Positions 47,269-59,015 of a stretch of 64,000 nt of DNA are shown in pieces. Each line of letters opens with the position of its first letter. The stretch's first letter is position 1. The DNA is taken from NCBI GenBank assembly GCA_027405735.1, contig JAPEHQ010000002.1, positions 3,050,501 through 3,114,500 of the forward strand, written 5' to 3'. Origin of the DNA: Mucor racemosus (Eukaryota; Mucoromycota; Mucoromycetes; Mucorales; Mucoraceae). The translations under genes and the position numbers were made by a program. A model generated the notes under the pieces. That model worked only from the letters and a program-made list of their open reading frames with translations. It searched no databases and was not told where the DNA came from.

Positions 47269-49572
47269 ATGCGAGATTTATTCATCGTTAGTACATTTAT
47301 CAAATTACTGTTGATACCTGCATAGTATGTATTTTCTATCACTTGATAAATATGAACAAATTAGAGTTGCATAGAAAGCTAATCCTCCCCTTGTTGCTAT
47401 GGCAACCAAAATAGTCGATCTACAGACTTTGAGGTACACCGAAATTGGTTGGCAATCACACATAGTTTATCTATAGATAAATGGTATATTGAAGTAAGCA
47501 GATCATCAAAAAAAAAAAAGACATGATATCAATGAAATGTATTAGAATACTTCAGAATGGACATTGGATTATCCACCATTTTTCGCTTGGTTCGAAAAAA
47601 CTTTAAGCATGTTTGCTGCATTAGTAGATCCAGAGATGTTGAAAGTAGATAATCTTGGATATGCAAGTACAGAAACAATTATATTTCAAAGATTATCTGT
47701 AATTGTAAGTGAGTTGGTATTATATTTTGCATTGGTGAGGTAAATAAGGACCGTTATATATTTTTCAATGGAAGATTGCTTACTCGTGAAATACAGATAT
47801 GCCAAGTATTTTGGAAACAAGTATGTCAATTGGGTTTTGGTCGGCTCTCTATTTCTTCACCCTGGCCTCATTATAGTTGATCATATCCTTTTTATTGTAC
47901 ATGTATACACAATGAACTAACTCACAATTGATTTATACTATTGTCCTTAACATATACATGGATAAATACACATTCATTTTCAATATAATGGGTTACTTTA
48001 TGGTATTTTGATTCTATCTATAGTGGAAGCTAAAAGAGTAGGTACATTAACATGTGGATTTTTACTTGCCTAATTTGCTCATTGTATTGCCGCAGAACAA
48101 CCTTTTAGCGTCAGGCGTTCTTTTTGCGATTTTACTCAATTTCAAACATATTTACTTGTACATGGCACCTGCCTATTTTGTATATTTATTGAAAGCTTAT
48201 TGCTTTACAGGCCAAATAAATGGTAATACTGCATCTTTTTAGTTTCCACCTTGAAAAAGTCCTGGTAAACTCATCAAACTTTTTTTATATTTTACAGAAA
48301 ATAGATTTTCATTTCAAAGACTAATTACGTTGGGAGGATCTGTTATAACTATATTTGGCATTTCTTTTGGCCCGTTTATTTACCTTGGTCAGCTACCCGC
48401 CGTTTTCCAGCGTCTTTTCCCATTTACCCGTGGTCTTTGCCATGCTTACTGGGCACCTAACTTCTGGGCGCTTTATGCCGGTGCTGATAGAGTTTTTATA
48501 ATTTGTAAGTTTTGATCTATATTTGTGTATTTTACCCCACTTTCTCAAGAAGAAGAAAAAAAAACTTGGTATAACATTTAATAGTGGCAAAGAAATTTGG
48601 ATGGAGCTTGAACGAACAAGCAATAACCTCTATGACTAGAGGTTACGTCGGGGATACTCAATTTGCGGTTTTGCCCACGATCGAAGCACTGCATACGATG
48701 ATCATCACGTTAATAATACAGTTAGTAAGTGAAATATGCGGTGTTAACCGAGCACTCCTTTTTAGGAAATAACCCCTCGAATTTTATTTGATCGCCTATT
48801 ATATATTTATGATCCGACATGTCAACTAAGATATAGTATTTTTACACTATTAGATTGTATTACAGAAATTGTGGAGAAAACCAACGTTTGATAACTTCTT
48901 GTCATCCCTCACATTATGTGCATTTGCATCTTATTTATTTGGCTGGCATGTCCATGAAAAAGCTATTATGATTGTGCTAATTCCATACGGGTAATTGTCC
49001 AGCAAATATATCCGAATCACATCGGCTTTACTGACCCCCGCTTCTTTTTATATATTATAATGTGTAGGCTAATGGCGTCCAATAGTAGAGTTAATTTACG
49101 AGTGTTTGTGGTTTTAAGCGCAGCAGGTATTTTTTCACTATATCCATTACTTTTCAGAAGTACAGGTAAGCAATTAAATGATGACAATGAACAATGATAA
49201 ATTGACATTTTGTTTTTAGAAACGCCTATAAAAACCACAATTACTTTATTATGGTTTTGTGCAATTATTCCTGGCTTGGCGTACAGTATTAAAACGTAGG
49301 TTTATTACAATCTCCTTTTGAAATGATGAAAAAAGCATGAATAATTAACATCAAACATTTTAAAAAGGCCCTTAAAAAATCTTTTAACAGCAGTTGAGGA
49401 AAATTACCTTGTGGGGTTATTGGTTCTTCAATTGTACACAGGCTTCGTCCACGATTTAGTGTTTGGGCAGAATAATCTTCAATTCCTGCCCTTGATGGTA
49501 ACTAGTTTATATTGTAGCGTAGGTATAGTATATGGTTGGATATTGTTTATGACCAATTACCTTTCCGGATAA
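47269..49572 (+). CDS. ALG8: Dolichyl-P-Glc alpha-1,3-glucosyltransferase ALG8
   Basis: ER membrane enzyme that adds the second glucose to the lipid-linked oligosaccharide for N-glycosylation, using dolichyl-phosphate glucose. Twelve exons: 47269-47324, 47415-47493, 47546-47739, 47797-47882, 47970-48037, 48096-48222, 48298-48504, 48585-48724, 48866-48990, 49068-49165, 49220-49295 and 49368-49572, giving 486 residues. ALG8-specific blocks are [10 protein letters not shown] near the N terminus (D23 in the first luminal loop), [39 protein letters not shown], and [10 protein letters not shown]. About ten membrane segments are seen. Intron 4 is an AT-AC U12-type intron. It is somewhat shorter than yeast (577) and human (526) ALG8, and the 141-base intron 48,725-48,865 might hide a small exon. 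Confidence 0.92.
47393..47406. promoter_or_regulatory. X-box-like palindrome in ALG8 intron 1
   Basis: GTTGCTATGGCAAC matches the RFX X-box with one mismatch from a perfect palindrome. It lies inside intron 1 (47,325-47,414), 124 bases after the ATG. Possible intronic regulatory site; could be chance. Confidence 0.4.
47883..47969 (+). other. U12-type AT-AC intron in ALG8
   Basis: The junction between exons 4 and 5 has no usable GT-AG pair: no AG exists between the conserved IIVD and HIHFQYNG codons. The 87-base intron instead begins ATATCCTTT (perfect U12 donor), has TCCTTAAC at 47,944-47,951 (perfect U12 branch site) and ends AAATAC. Splicing at AT and AC joins GATC to ACATT and restores the invariant D-H-I-H-F of ALG8. 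The branch A is 19 bases from the intron end. Confidence 0.88.
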
Positions 49573-49661
49573 ATAAATAAAATTACATCGCGTGGTTTAG
49601 ATATTACAATTAGAACCAATCTTTTTTCATTATGATTAAAGAGTCTCAAGTTGATATTACC

Positions 49662-49751
49662 TCGGATTAAGTATTCTAACCCACATCATAATTTACAGAA
49701 AAGGGAATTATAGCGGGTATAAATCTAAAACACTGGGAAGAAATGGGATAA
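49662..49751 (+). promoter_or_regulatory. Conserved upstream block of sugar transporter 1
   Basis: Aligned with 52,938-53,021 upstream of the second transporter. Both contain CCCACATCAT and, about 40 bases further, ACACTGGGAA followed by TGGGATAA, ending 87 bases before the start codon here and 107 there. The rest of the upstream regions does not match. Candidate shared control element. Confidence 0.6.
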
Positions 49752-49837
49752 CAATTGGGATTATTTGTATATATAGATGTTCAAATCAATCCAACTTTGT
49801 ACCTTTTTTTTCATCATTATATACATATTATCAAAAA

Positions 49838-51418
49838 ATGGATTCCACAGATAGTAAATTCCCAAAGTACATGGTGTACTGTGTAATGATTGCTTGTTTA
49901 GAGCCATTCTCCCAAGGTTACCTTTCCGGTGCCACTAATGTTCCAGGTACAATCACTCATGAATGTCCCAACGGCATGGATCATGTTGCAAGTGGTGGTC
50001 TTCCCGATTGTTTACCTATGAATACCGCCCTCTGGTAAATACACGAAATATGTTTAAATTTTTCTGTTCAAAAGTAACTAACATTTTTGTTTAACATTAG
50101 GGGTTTTGCTGTATCCGCCTTCTGTGTTGGTGGTCTTATTGCATCTCTTTTCGGTGGTGCATTCCAAAACAAATACGGTCGCCGTTTTGCTGTTATTGTG
50201 AATAACGCTGGTTTCATCGTTGGTTCTCTTTTATGTGCTGTTGCTACTCATCAAGCCATGTTCATTGTTGGTCGTATTATTACTGGTCTTTCTTGTGGTC
50301 TTGGTTCTTTAGCTGTTCCTACTTATATTGGTGAAGTTTCTACCATTAAAGCTAGAGGTACCATGGGTACTTGTAATCAATTTAGTGTCGTTATTGGTCT
50401 TTTGCTTGCTAATGCTATTGGCCTTCCTCTTGCAAAGGTTCCTCTCTGGCGTATTCAATATGCTATTCCTGCTTTCCCTGCTATTCTTCAAGTTTTCTTG
50501 ATGCCTACTTGTGCTGATTCTCCACGTTGGTTAGTCTCTGTTAATCGTATCGATGAAGCTCGTGTTGCTCTTCAAAAGCTTCGTGGTGACGCTAAAATTG
50601 ACAAAGAATTTTTTGAAATGGTTGAAGGTGTTCAAGGTACTGCTGTTGCTAATGCTGCCCTCCGTGATACTGATGCTAAACCTGAAGGCCTCAAGGTTAC
50701 TGAATCCAAAACCTCCAACTCATTTGATAATGATCTCGAAGATCACACTCCCGAGCAAGAATCTCATGAAATTTATTCCATGATGGACGTTATGAGAGAT
50801 CCTGTTACCCGTCGTATTGGTTTTACTGTCTTTGTTCATCACATTATTCAACAATTGTCTGGTATGAATGCTGTCATGTACTATTCTAGTAACATCTTCT
50901 TGCTCGCTTTCGATGGTTCTGAAAACATGTCTCAAATTATGGCTATTGTCACTACTATTGTCAATTTCGCTGCTACTATTTTCGCTGTTTGTGTTATTGA
51001 TCGTTTCGGTCGTCGTCCATTATTGCTTATTGCCGAAGCCGGTACTTGTATCTTTTCTGTCCTCTTGGTCATCGGTTACAAGATTAACTCTCCCGGTCTT
51101 TTGATCGCTTCCGTCTTTTTGTATGTCGCTTCATTCGCTGTTGGTATTGGTCCAATTCCCTGGATTATTACATCCGAGATGACCCCTACCTATGCTGCTT
51201 CATCTGTCGGTGCTGCTTCTACCTGTATCAATTGGTGTATGAATTTCTTGATTGGTCAACTTTTCCCTGTTATTTTCGCTGCCATTCAGGGTTGGTCTTT
51301 CCTTATCTTCGCCGTCATTTGTGCTTTAGCTTTCTGCTTTACTTTTATTGCTCTTCCTGAAACAAAGGGTCGCTCTGTTGAAACTGTTGTTGCTGGTTAC
51401 GACAAATATAAGAGATAG
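49838..51418 (+). CDS. MFS hexose-type sugar transporter 1
   Basis: Plasma-membrane sugar-proton symporter of the major facilitator superfamily. Exons 49838-50034 and 50101-51418 give 504 residues. Twelve hydrophobic segments are evident. Sugar-porter signatures present: GRRFAV in loop 2-3, SCGLGSLAVPTYIGEVS (PESTR-like region), DSPRWLVS after segment 6, QQLSGMNAVMYYSS in segment 7, DRFGRRPLL in loop 8-9, and PETKGRS at the end. The central cytosolic loop (about 215-250) is acidic and variable. Codons are C/T-ending, indicating good expression. It forms a tandem pair with the gene at 53,128. The specific sugar is unknown. Confidence 0.93.
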
Positions 51419-51706
51419 ATATATTCTTTTTCAACAACCAACTCTCCTTTTACATAAATTTCTGCATCTCTTTCCTTTTCTCTTTTTTTTTATTCTCACT
51501 TTGATTACCTCGTTTTTCATTATTTTTTGTATAACAGTACCCTCATTTTATTTTACTTCTCTATTTTTGTATCACTATCATTGTTAATAAATTTCTAAAG
51601 CTTTCAACAATTACCAAAACATACAGTTGTCTTTTCACTTCATTAGTAATCAGGGGCTATAATATATCACATTATGTAGTTTTGGAAGAAGCAATGCTGA
51701 GTATTT

Positions 51707-51997
51707 TTATCCACATGTCAAATTCATAATGCTTTCTTTCATAAATCGCCGTTCAACTTGATGAAATAGTTTGACAGGAGAGTTCAAGACACAATTTCCC
51801 CATATTTTGATATGGTGATGATTGCTGCTATTATATAATCTACCTATCCATTTCGAAAAGGATGTAATAAGGTTTTTGTTTACGTCTGGAGTATTCAGGA
51901 ACGCATTTGATATTAAAACTCCGATTAAATCAGAGAATTGAGCATTTGTGATTCTTTGAAATGCTGGAAAAAGTTGGGAAAGATGGGAAAACTCCAT
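51707..51997 (-). CDS. Small uncharacterised protein
   Basis: A 96-codon frame with balanced composition (KWIGRLYN, Pro, Cys, His present) starting with ATG in an AACC context, 20-30 bases after an AT-rich TATATATA-like tract on its own strand. It lies between the two tandem transporters, convergent with the first. No family recognised; may be a small gene or a remnant. Confidence 0.35.
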   Translation of the reverse strand: MEFSHLSQLFPAFQRITNAQFSDLIGVLISNAFLNTPDVNKNLITSFSKWIGRLYNSSNHHHIKIWGNCVLNSPVKLFHQVERRFMKESIMNLTCG

Positions 51998-52937
51998 GGT
52001 TTTTTAATGAAAAAAATATATATATGAATGCAAGACAAATTATACGCATATTTCCCATCGTAAAAAAATCCGGGAAGCAGAAAATAAGGGGAAAAAAGGT
52101 AGAAAACTTGATTTAATATTATTTAATAATTGGAAATGTACATTTTTCATTTTAAATTTTTACTCCATGATTTGCCAGAAGGTATTTTATACCGATAAAT
52201 AAATACCCAATTTCACGTAAAAAGGCCCATGAATTATGCCTGTTAAATATTGAGGGTTTATATATGACTAGGGGTTCTGACTGGTTATTAAGGTCCTCAG
52301 CAAAAAAGATTTTCAAGAATCATTCCATAGTTGGAAACATTGAGTAAATTTAAATGAAAGGTTTCACAAGAGAAAAAAAATGAATAAAACTTTATGAATT
52401 TTTATATGATGTAATTTGCTTTATAAAGCGTACATTATTGCACATGGTCAGGTGAGGTTGTAACCTCATGTACGGTAAGGTATTGCCGTCGTACTGACAA
52501 GAAACTCAAGAATCCATGCCATTGGAACGAAAAGTCCTATTTTAGTATTCATCAATCAAAATATAAATGTACGTATCGCGCTTTTTCAAATAGCAAATAC
52601 ATTATAAACATTATAAATTATACGGGATTTGTAATCATCATATTGAATACATATAGTAGATATAAGTAAGTTGCACAATCGTTGTTAAATGTTGAGAACA
52701 ATAATCCTTCAATCTTACATTTGGATACTCAATTGGCAACCCATGTCAATCTATACAATCATACCAACAATATTGAACCGCATAAACTCTCGAATATCAC
52801 ATCAAGCCATTTTGTTCCGGTTAAAACTACTTGCGCAACTTTCAGATTATGTTATACAAAAAATTTTGGTGGCGTGAAAAGGAGACGAATGAACGTCAAG
52901 CATTTCTCTACGGCAATCCACATTAGAGTCAAATGTC
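51998..52937. other. Intergenic between the sugar transporters
   Basis: No gene supported. An open frame at 52,682-52,945 has no protein-like conservation visible and overlaps the conserved promoter block. Plain AT-rich DNA otherwise. Confidence 0.5.
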
Positions 52938-53021
52938 TCGGATGAAGTACTCACCCACATCATTTATACAAAAGAGGTCAATTATATTGTATTTGTGAGA
53001 CACTGGGAAAAAGTGGGATAA
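52938..53021 (+). promoter_or_regulatory. Conserved upstream block of sugar transporter 2
   Basis: Counterpart of the block at 49,662-49,751, with CCCACATCAT near 52,954, ACACTGGGAA from 53,000 and TGGGATAA ending at 53,021. See that entry. Confidence 0.6.
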
Positions 53022-53127
53022 ATCGCGATCTGCAAGTATATAATGTAAAGTGAACCACTTGCTCGCAATGTCGAGATTGCATTATCCTTCTATTTTATTA
53101 AATCTTTATTATAAATTATAATTCACT

Positions 53128-54708
53128 ATGGACTCTAAAGATGTCAGATTCCCAAAGTACATGGTCTATTGTGTAGTCATGGCTTGTGTTGAAGCATTTT
53201 GTAACGGTTGGGTCATTGGTTCTTCCAATGTTCCCGGTACTGTTACTCATATTTGTGAAAACGGTATGGCACATGTCGCTGCAAAGGGTCTTCCCGATTG
53301 TTTACCTATGAATACCGCCCTTTGGTAAGTTTTTCGTTAGCATAAATCCCAATACTATCCCATTTAAAAACTAACATTGATCTTGCATAAATAAAGGGGT
53401 TTTGCTGTTTCTTCTTTCTGTGTTGGTGGTCTCATTGCCTCCCTTTTTGGTGGTGGCATCCAAGAAAGATACGGTCGTCGTTTCACTATTATCATCAATA
53501 ATGCTGGTTTTATCATTGGTTCTCTTTTATGTTCTGTTGCTGTTCATCAGGCCATGTTTATCATTGGTCGTATTCTATGTGGTCTTTCTTGTGGTCTTGG
53601 TTCTTTGGTTGTACCTACTTATATTGGTGAAGTCTCTACCATCAAGGGCAGAGGTACCATGGGTAGTTGCAATCAATTTTTGGTTGTTATTGGTATCCTT
53701 CTAGCTTCTTGTATTGGTCTTCCTCTTGCAAAGGTTCCTCTCTGGCGTATTAATTATGCCATTACGGCTTTCCCTGCTATTTTCCAAGTTTTTATGATGT
53801 CTACATGTGCCGAATCTCCTCGTTGGTTAGTTTCTGTTAACCGTATTGATGAAGCTCGTAATAATCTTCAAAAGCTTCGTGGCGATGCTAAAATTGATCA
53901 AGAATTCTATGAGATGGTTGAAGGTGTTCAAGGCACTGCCGCTGCAAATGCGATGCTTCATGTTGGTGATGAAGGTCTCAAAGTCACTGATGATAAAGCT
54001 TCTGGTTCTTTTGATAATAATCAAGAAGAAAAGGGTGATAACCACGAAGAATCTCATGAAGTTATGTCCATGTTGGATGTTATGAGAGATCCTGTTATGC
54101 GTCGTATTGGTTTTACTGTCTTTGTTCATCACATTATTCAACAATTGTCTGGTATGAATGCTGTCATGTACTATTCTAGTAACATCTTCTTGCTCGCTTT
54201 CGATGGTTCTGAAAACATGTCTCAAATTATGGCTATTGTCACTACTATTGTCAATTTCGCTGCTACTATTTTCGCTGTTTGTGTTATTGATCGTTTCGGT
54301 CGTCGTCCATTATTGCTTATTGCCGAAGCCGGTACTTGTATCTTTTCTGTCCTCTTGGTCATTGGTTATAAAACCAACACTCCCGGTCTTTTGATCGCTT
54401 CCGTCTTTTTGTATGTCGCTTCATTCGCTGTTGGCATTGGTCCAATTCCTTGGTTGATTACCTCTGAAATGACCCCTACCTATGCTGCTTCATCTGTCGG
54501 TGCTGCTTCTACCTGTATCAATTGGTGTATGAATTTCTTGATTGGTCAACTTTTCCCTGTTATTTTCGCTGCCATTCAGGGTTGGTCTTTCCTTATCTTC
54601 GCCGTCATTTGCGCTTTAGCTTTTATTTTTACTTTCTTTGCTCTTCCTGAAACTAAGGGTCGTTCTCTTGAAAGCATTGTCGCTAGTTATGACAAGTACA
54701 AGAAATAA
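53128..54708 (+). CDS. MFS hexose-type sugar transporter 2, tandem paralogue
   Basis: Paralogue of the gene at 49,838 with the same structure: exons 53128-53324 and 53397-54708, 502 residues, intron at the identical codon position (split Trp codon). It has the same twelve-segment layout and sugar-porter motifs (GRRFTI, ESPRWLVS, QQLSGMNAVMYY, DRFGRRPLL, PETKGRS). The N-terminal segment and the acidic central loop (KVTDDKASGSFDNN) differ from copy 1, but the second half contains stretches identical at the DNA level, 54,100-54,362 and 54,469-54,611, pointing to gene conversion. Substrate choice may differ because segment 1 differs (CVEAFCNGWVIGSSN against CLEPFSQGYLSGATN). Confidence 0.93.
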
Positions 54709-55699
54709 GCTATATGACTTTTTGTATTTCATATATCATTATTTTTATTATTTTCATTGCATATATTCATTGTATTTTTTTTCTTTTCTCCTCCATCATT
54801 TGTAACAACATTTTGACCTTCTTCTTCTTCATTTATTCATGTTTTTTTTTGTATTTTTATTATCTGGTTAATAAATTTATATGCATATTATCTCTTAAAA
54901 AATAATTTTCTATTGTTTAGTAGTATACTATTCAGTTCTAGCTTGAGTAATGTTGAATATAAGCTAAAACAACTAATGTAGCGGGACCTCGATATCAGTT
55001 TTTGAGTGAAGGCTTCAATTTTTATCTGTTTTACTAAATTTGGAAAACATTTGCTTTTTAAAGAATTTTTACAACTAAAAACGTATTATTAGTATCAAAA
55101 GTTAAATTAATGTAAAATCTGTAACTTGAAATGCTCAATAGATGATAATTTTTTTTCTTTAATTTCGTGACACAACAGGTTCTGATACCTGTAATAATGT
55201 TAAGATTTCGGCTTTTGAAGGAAAAGCCAAAAAAGTTGCATAATAATCTCTAACCAAACATTATCATTATATAAAAGGGCTGTAAGTGCTCGAGTAGTCT
55301 TTTTTGTTGCTAAGATGTATTGAGATTAAGTCTTTATCACTGAGTGTGTTCCTTTTAGGAACATCTTCTAATAATAACCAGTATATAGTTTTTTATTTTA
55401 TTTTTTTATTAACGAAGAAGTCAGCAGTTTCAATCCATAACCTTTAATTACTTCTCTCTACATACTTTATCAACTTTTTCCTCACTTTATAAAATTACAT
55501 CTTGTTTGGTTTATAATCTATAATTGACGGACTCTTTTTGATCGAAATTACACTCCATAAGTTAAAATAGGTTTTAATATTTTTATCGGTACCTGCTCGA
55601 GCAAAATTTGAATTTTTCAAAAGTTTGAATTTTCATAGTTTTCAATCTTCAAAATCGGAGCGCGTCCTCTTTCCTATAACTAATCTTACCCCAAAGTCT
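54709..55699. other. Intergenic, no gene seen
   Basis: About 1 kb after the second transporter, T-rich at first (3' UTR), then plain AT-rich DNA. The motif TTCAAAATCGGAGCG near 55,653 also occurs in inverted form near 57,412 within the adjoining repeat. Confidence 0.5.
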
Positions 55700-58250
55700 T
55701 TTAGAATATATCTTAGACACTTCTAAATATATATGGATTGATTGCATTATGCTGCCTATTCCTAGATTTATTTTATATCTCACAAAAGACTTAAAAACGC
55801 GTAAAATTCACTGCTTTTTCCTTTAAAACTGGGTCTCACTTTTCATCCCTGCTCTACTTTTTTTTCACTAGATAATACCAAAAAAGAAATTATATGCCAA
55901 TGTACCTGAGATGTTCAGCTTTAATCCAAAAACAAGTATCCGGAAATATCCTACTTTTTGCAGTTGGTATTAATTTTTCAGTGCTAAGGTTTCAGATTTT
56001 TTACGCGTATTTTACTGCTAATGGATTGAAAACTTTGAGGCTTCATATCTCCAGAAAAAATTAAGCTATACTAACATTTTTCAATAATAAAATTTACTTG
56101 TTTTAAAGTGCTCTATAACATATTTCAATATAAAAAAATTCTGAGCACCTTTATTTTTTTTTTCATTTTTTTGACATTTCTATAGTAGTTTTCAAAATAT
56201 TGGCTAAATTGAGCAACATTTTTTTTGTATTCATGTCATTAAGCTTGTTGAGCTCTCTCAGACCTAATTTAGAGTTTTTCAAAATATTGATTTTTCGTGG
56301 AGATATCCTCAAAAATGTGAACAAAGGAATACTTTCATTTCTAGCTTCCATTTCCCCCCTGTATAACCTCATCCCAAATCCTGAATTTGAAAAAAAAAAC
56401 TGACACAAATCTCGTTTTCTCTACGAAAAATGCAGCTAGAAGGTTCATAAGCAACTTAATCGATAGATACTTTTGCTGCTCATCATCTCCATTACTTATA
56501 TTGGAAATATGTTTATGAAAATTGATGCATATCTTCAAAAAACCTCCAAAATTTCAGTTGCATTTTGCGCAAAATTTAATGTAAAACATTTGTTTATATT
56601 GTAATTATTAGATAGATGCAGAATTCAAAACTGTACAAAAAATATTCAATACGCTAGTGTAGCTTATTTAGTTCTTTATGAGGCAATAAACGATTTTGTT
56701 TTTTCAAATCAATTTTGGAACCCCGTTTCTATAAGTTTTGAGCTGTAATGTGCACCATTAATTTAATTATATTGACAAAAAAATCAACATTTTTCGCTGA
56801 AACAAAAAATGCAGAGTATTTTTTAATTAGATCAATATTGTATATTGTGAATACAAAAAATTGGCACTTTAATTATGGTGTTTAAATGTTATATACAAGT
56901 AATTTTAAATTAATCTTTGGCCAATGTTAGGGCAATGCACTTATATTCTGGTATATATCATAATATCAACACTTTGATTTTAGGACAGATGCCAATGGCT
57001 CAGAGAGGGGAGGTATATCTTTTTTTTAAAAATTGTACAGAAATAGACTCAATATTGGGCAAGGAAATTCTAAAACCGTTTGAAATCTACTTTTTACAAT
57101 CATAAAAAATTGAAAACAAAACCCCTATTTCTGCTAACCTTGACCCTAATTACTTTTTACTTTACGTAAAGTAGATACACATCTTCGACACAATGATATG
57201 AAATGACAACTTCTACAATATAACCTATTGTGAATCGAGAAAATCAGCGCAAAAGTGCGACAATAGTTTGCTACTACACAAGTTTATTGAACACTATTAA
57301 ATAAAAATACAGCCCTTATGAATAGAAATAGATCTTTTGGCAATATTCTGTAGCATCTCAAGTATAGCCCTACATTTTATATTTCCTGATTATCTATTGA
57401 AATGGGGGCACGTTCCGATTTTGAATATCATAATATAAAATTGTATAATCAGATATGCATATGTGACTGAGCTTGAATCCAAAAAATGTTCAAATGGAAA
57501 AAAAATCCAAAAAATTCAAAAAAAACCTTGTATGTTTAATTACTCACAAAAATGCATAGTAAGTTGAACTAGGGTACTAAATATCTTGGGTTCAGTTTTT
57601 AATTCTGAATCGATCTGTGTAGGTTTTGAAAATGTTTTTCTCATAAAATCTCTAGTAAATTTAATGTCAATTTTTAACGGTTTTTGATCAAAAAGTACCC
57701 TTTGTTTAAATGCAATCCTAAAATGTTTTATTTTCACGTTATGCGCAACAAAATTATCTACAAAATGAGTATTTATACGTAGCTGTAGCCCTATTTTTCG
57801 TGGGGATAGACATTTTTTTAATTTTTTTTTTGTAAAACCGAAAATTTTTCCTTGTATATCCTCGTCCAAAATGGATCCTTTTTTGTATCACCAAAAATCA
57901 ATCCTTCAATCTCAATTTTCTCGATCAAAAATCAATATTTTTTGACGAGGTAAAATTTGTTAGATAGATGCTAATGAGTACTATCCTATAGTTCTAGCTT
58001 TGCATACCTGTCATTCCTTCATAGATCTCTATAACAGAAAAAGAGCTCTCACAAAATTTATAAAAAAATAAAAAAGTCTTTACAGCCATCCAAAACCTAG
58101 ATATCCTGGTAGAGAATGAAAAATAACCTAGTCTTTACTTAATAACCATCATTGCAATACCTTAGTATTTTCTTGACTTATTTTCATTTCAAATGCGGTT
58201 TCTCAATTTTAAACTGGCCCTTTTTGCATCATTATTCAAATTAATGTTAG
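55700..58250 (-). repeat. Repeat R1, copy C (full-length, inverted)
   Basis: Inverse of copy B at 40,905-43,445. The 109-codon frame at 57,540-57,869 (minus) translates identically to the one in copy B; the second frame is broken here by a homopolymer length change near 56,388-56,400. Together B and C flank the 12 kb block with PKA, ALG8 and the transporters. Confidence 0.88.
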
Positions 58251-58285
58251 CTTGCGTGGTAGTTTATCAAGCTGTTATTACTGGA

Positions 58286-58509
58286 TTAATGAATATTGTT
58301 GAAAACTGGCTACAAGGTGAAAAATGCAAAAGCCTCAAAAACTTGGCTGGAGCTTACCCATTTTGATAAAATTTGTTGTATGCCACCAAGATTAGTCATT
58401 ATGGCCGACCAGTGCTGCGCAAGATTATTTTGTTGTGGTGCCCAGCAGGTGGGCTGCACACTATAGTCTGAGCTGTTGTGCCGTTGTCCGTTGTCCCCAC
58501 TGAATATGG
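58286..58509 (-). CDS. Orphan terminal exons of an unidentified gene
   Basis: Two well-formed exons on the minus strand: 58509-58358, preceded by the acceptor TCTTTTTAG, and 58309-58286, ending in a stop, separated by a 48-base GTAAGC...TTGTAG intron. The translated 58 residues are of normal composition (DYSVQPTCWAPQQ, HWSAIMTNLGGIQQILSKW) and more GC-rich than the surroundings. Upstream exons are missing: the inverted-repeat arm starting near 58,528 follows directly. No family recognised. Probably the tail of a gene cut off by rearrangement. Confidence 0.35.
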
Positions 58510-58527
58510 CTAAAAAGATAACAAGGT

Positions 58528-58934
58528 GCACATTGTCGTATATTTTCAGGTTTGATGAATAATACTTTAAAAAGAATAAAATTAAAAAAGAATCAGTAAT
58601 AAATCAGTTCTTCAACTGTACAATAAAAACAATATATCGTTTGTTTCGATATACAGTAAAAGTATGGCCTATTATATTGATTTGATATTGAGATTCTGAG
58701 ATGTAATTTAAGTCATTATTAAACCATTAGATATGTTTGATAGTAATCTATGGATTGAAATGGATTAATCATAATTTAATTGTTCTTGCAGAGTTTGTGA
58801 GTTGTCTTGTTTCAATGCTGCGCTAAATGTGCTTGGATGTTGATTTGATAGCTACTTGATTGATTAACTGCTGGGATAAAATAACATGGTGTCATAATTG
58901 AGGTCCAAGCGTTTTTGGTAATTATTGGATTAAA
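58528..58934 (+). repeat. Inverted-repeat arm, left
   Basis: About 400 bases that match 61,906-62,307 in inverted orientation, at about 88-90 percent by eye. The arms enclose about 3 kb containing one direct repeat copy, the dynein-like pseudogene fragment and R2 copy 2. Confidence 0.82.
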
Positions 58935-59015
58935 CTTGGTACGCTAGGATTCTTTTACATCCGATATCAAGAGTTTCCATTTCAATAAATGTCGTAGTCA
59001 ATAGATTGTGAGATG

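Noticed and set aside
52682..52945. 87-codon frame upstream of sugar transporter 2
   Set aside because: It overlaps the conserved promoter block and has no protein-like features.
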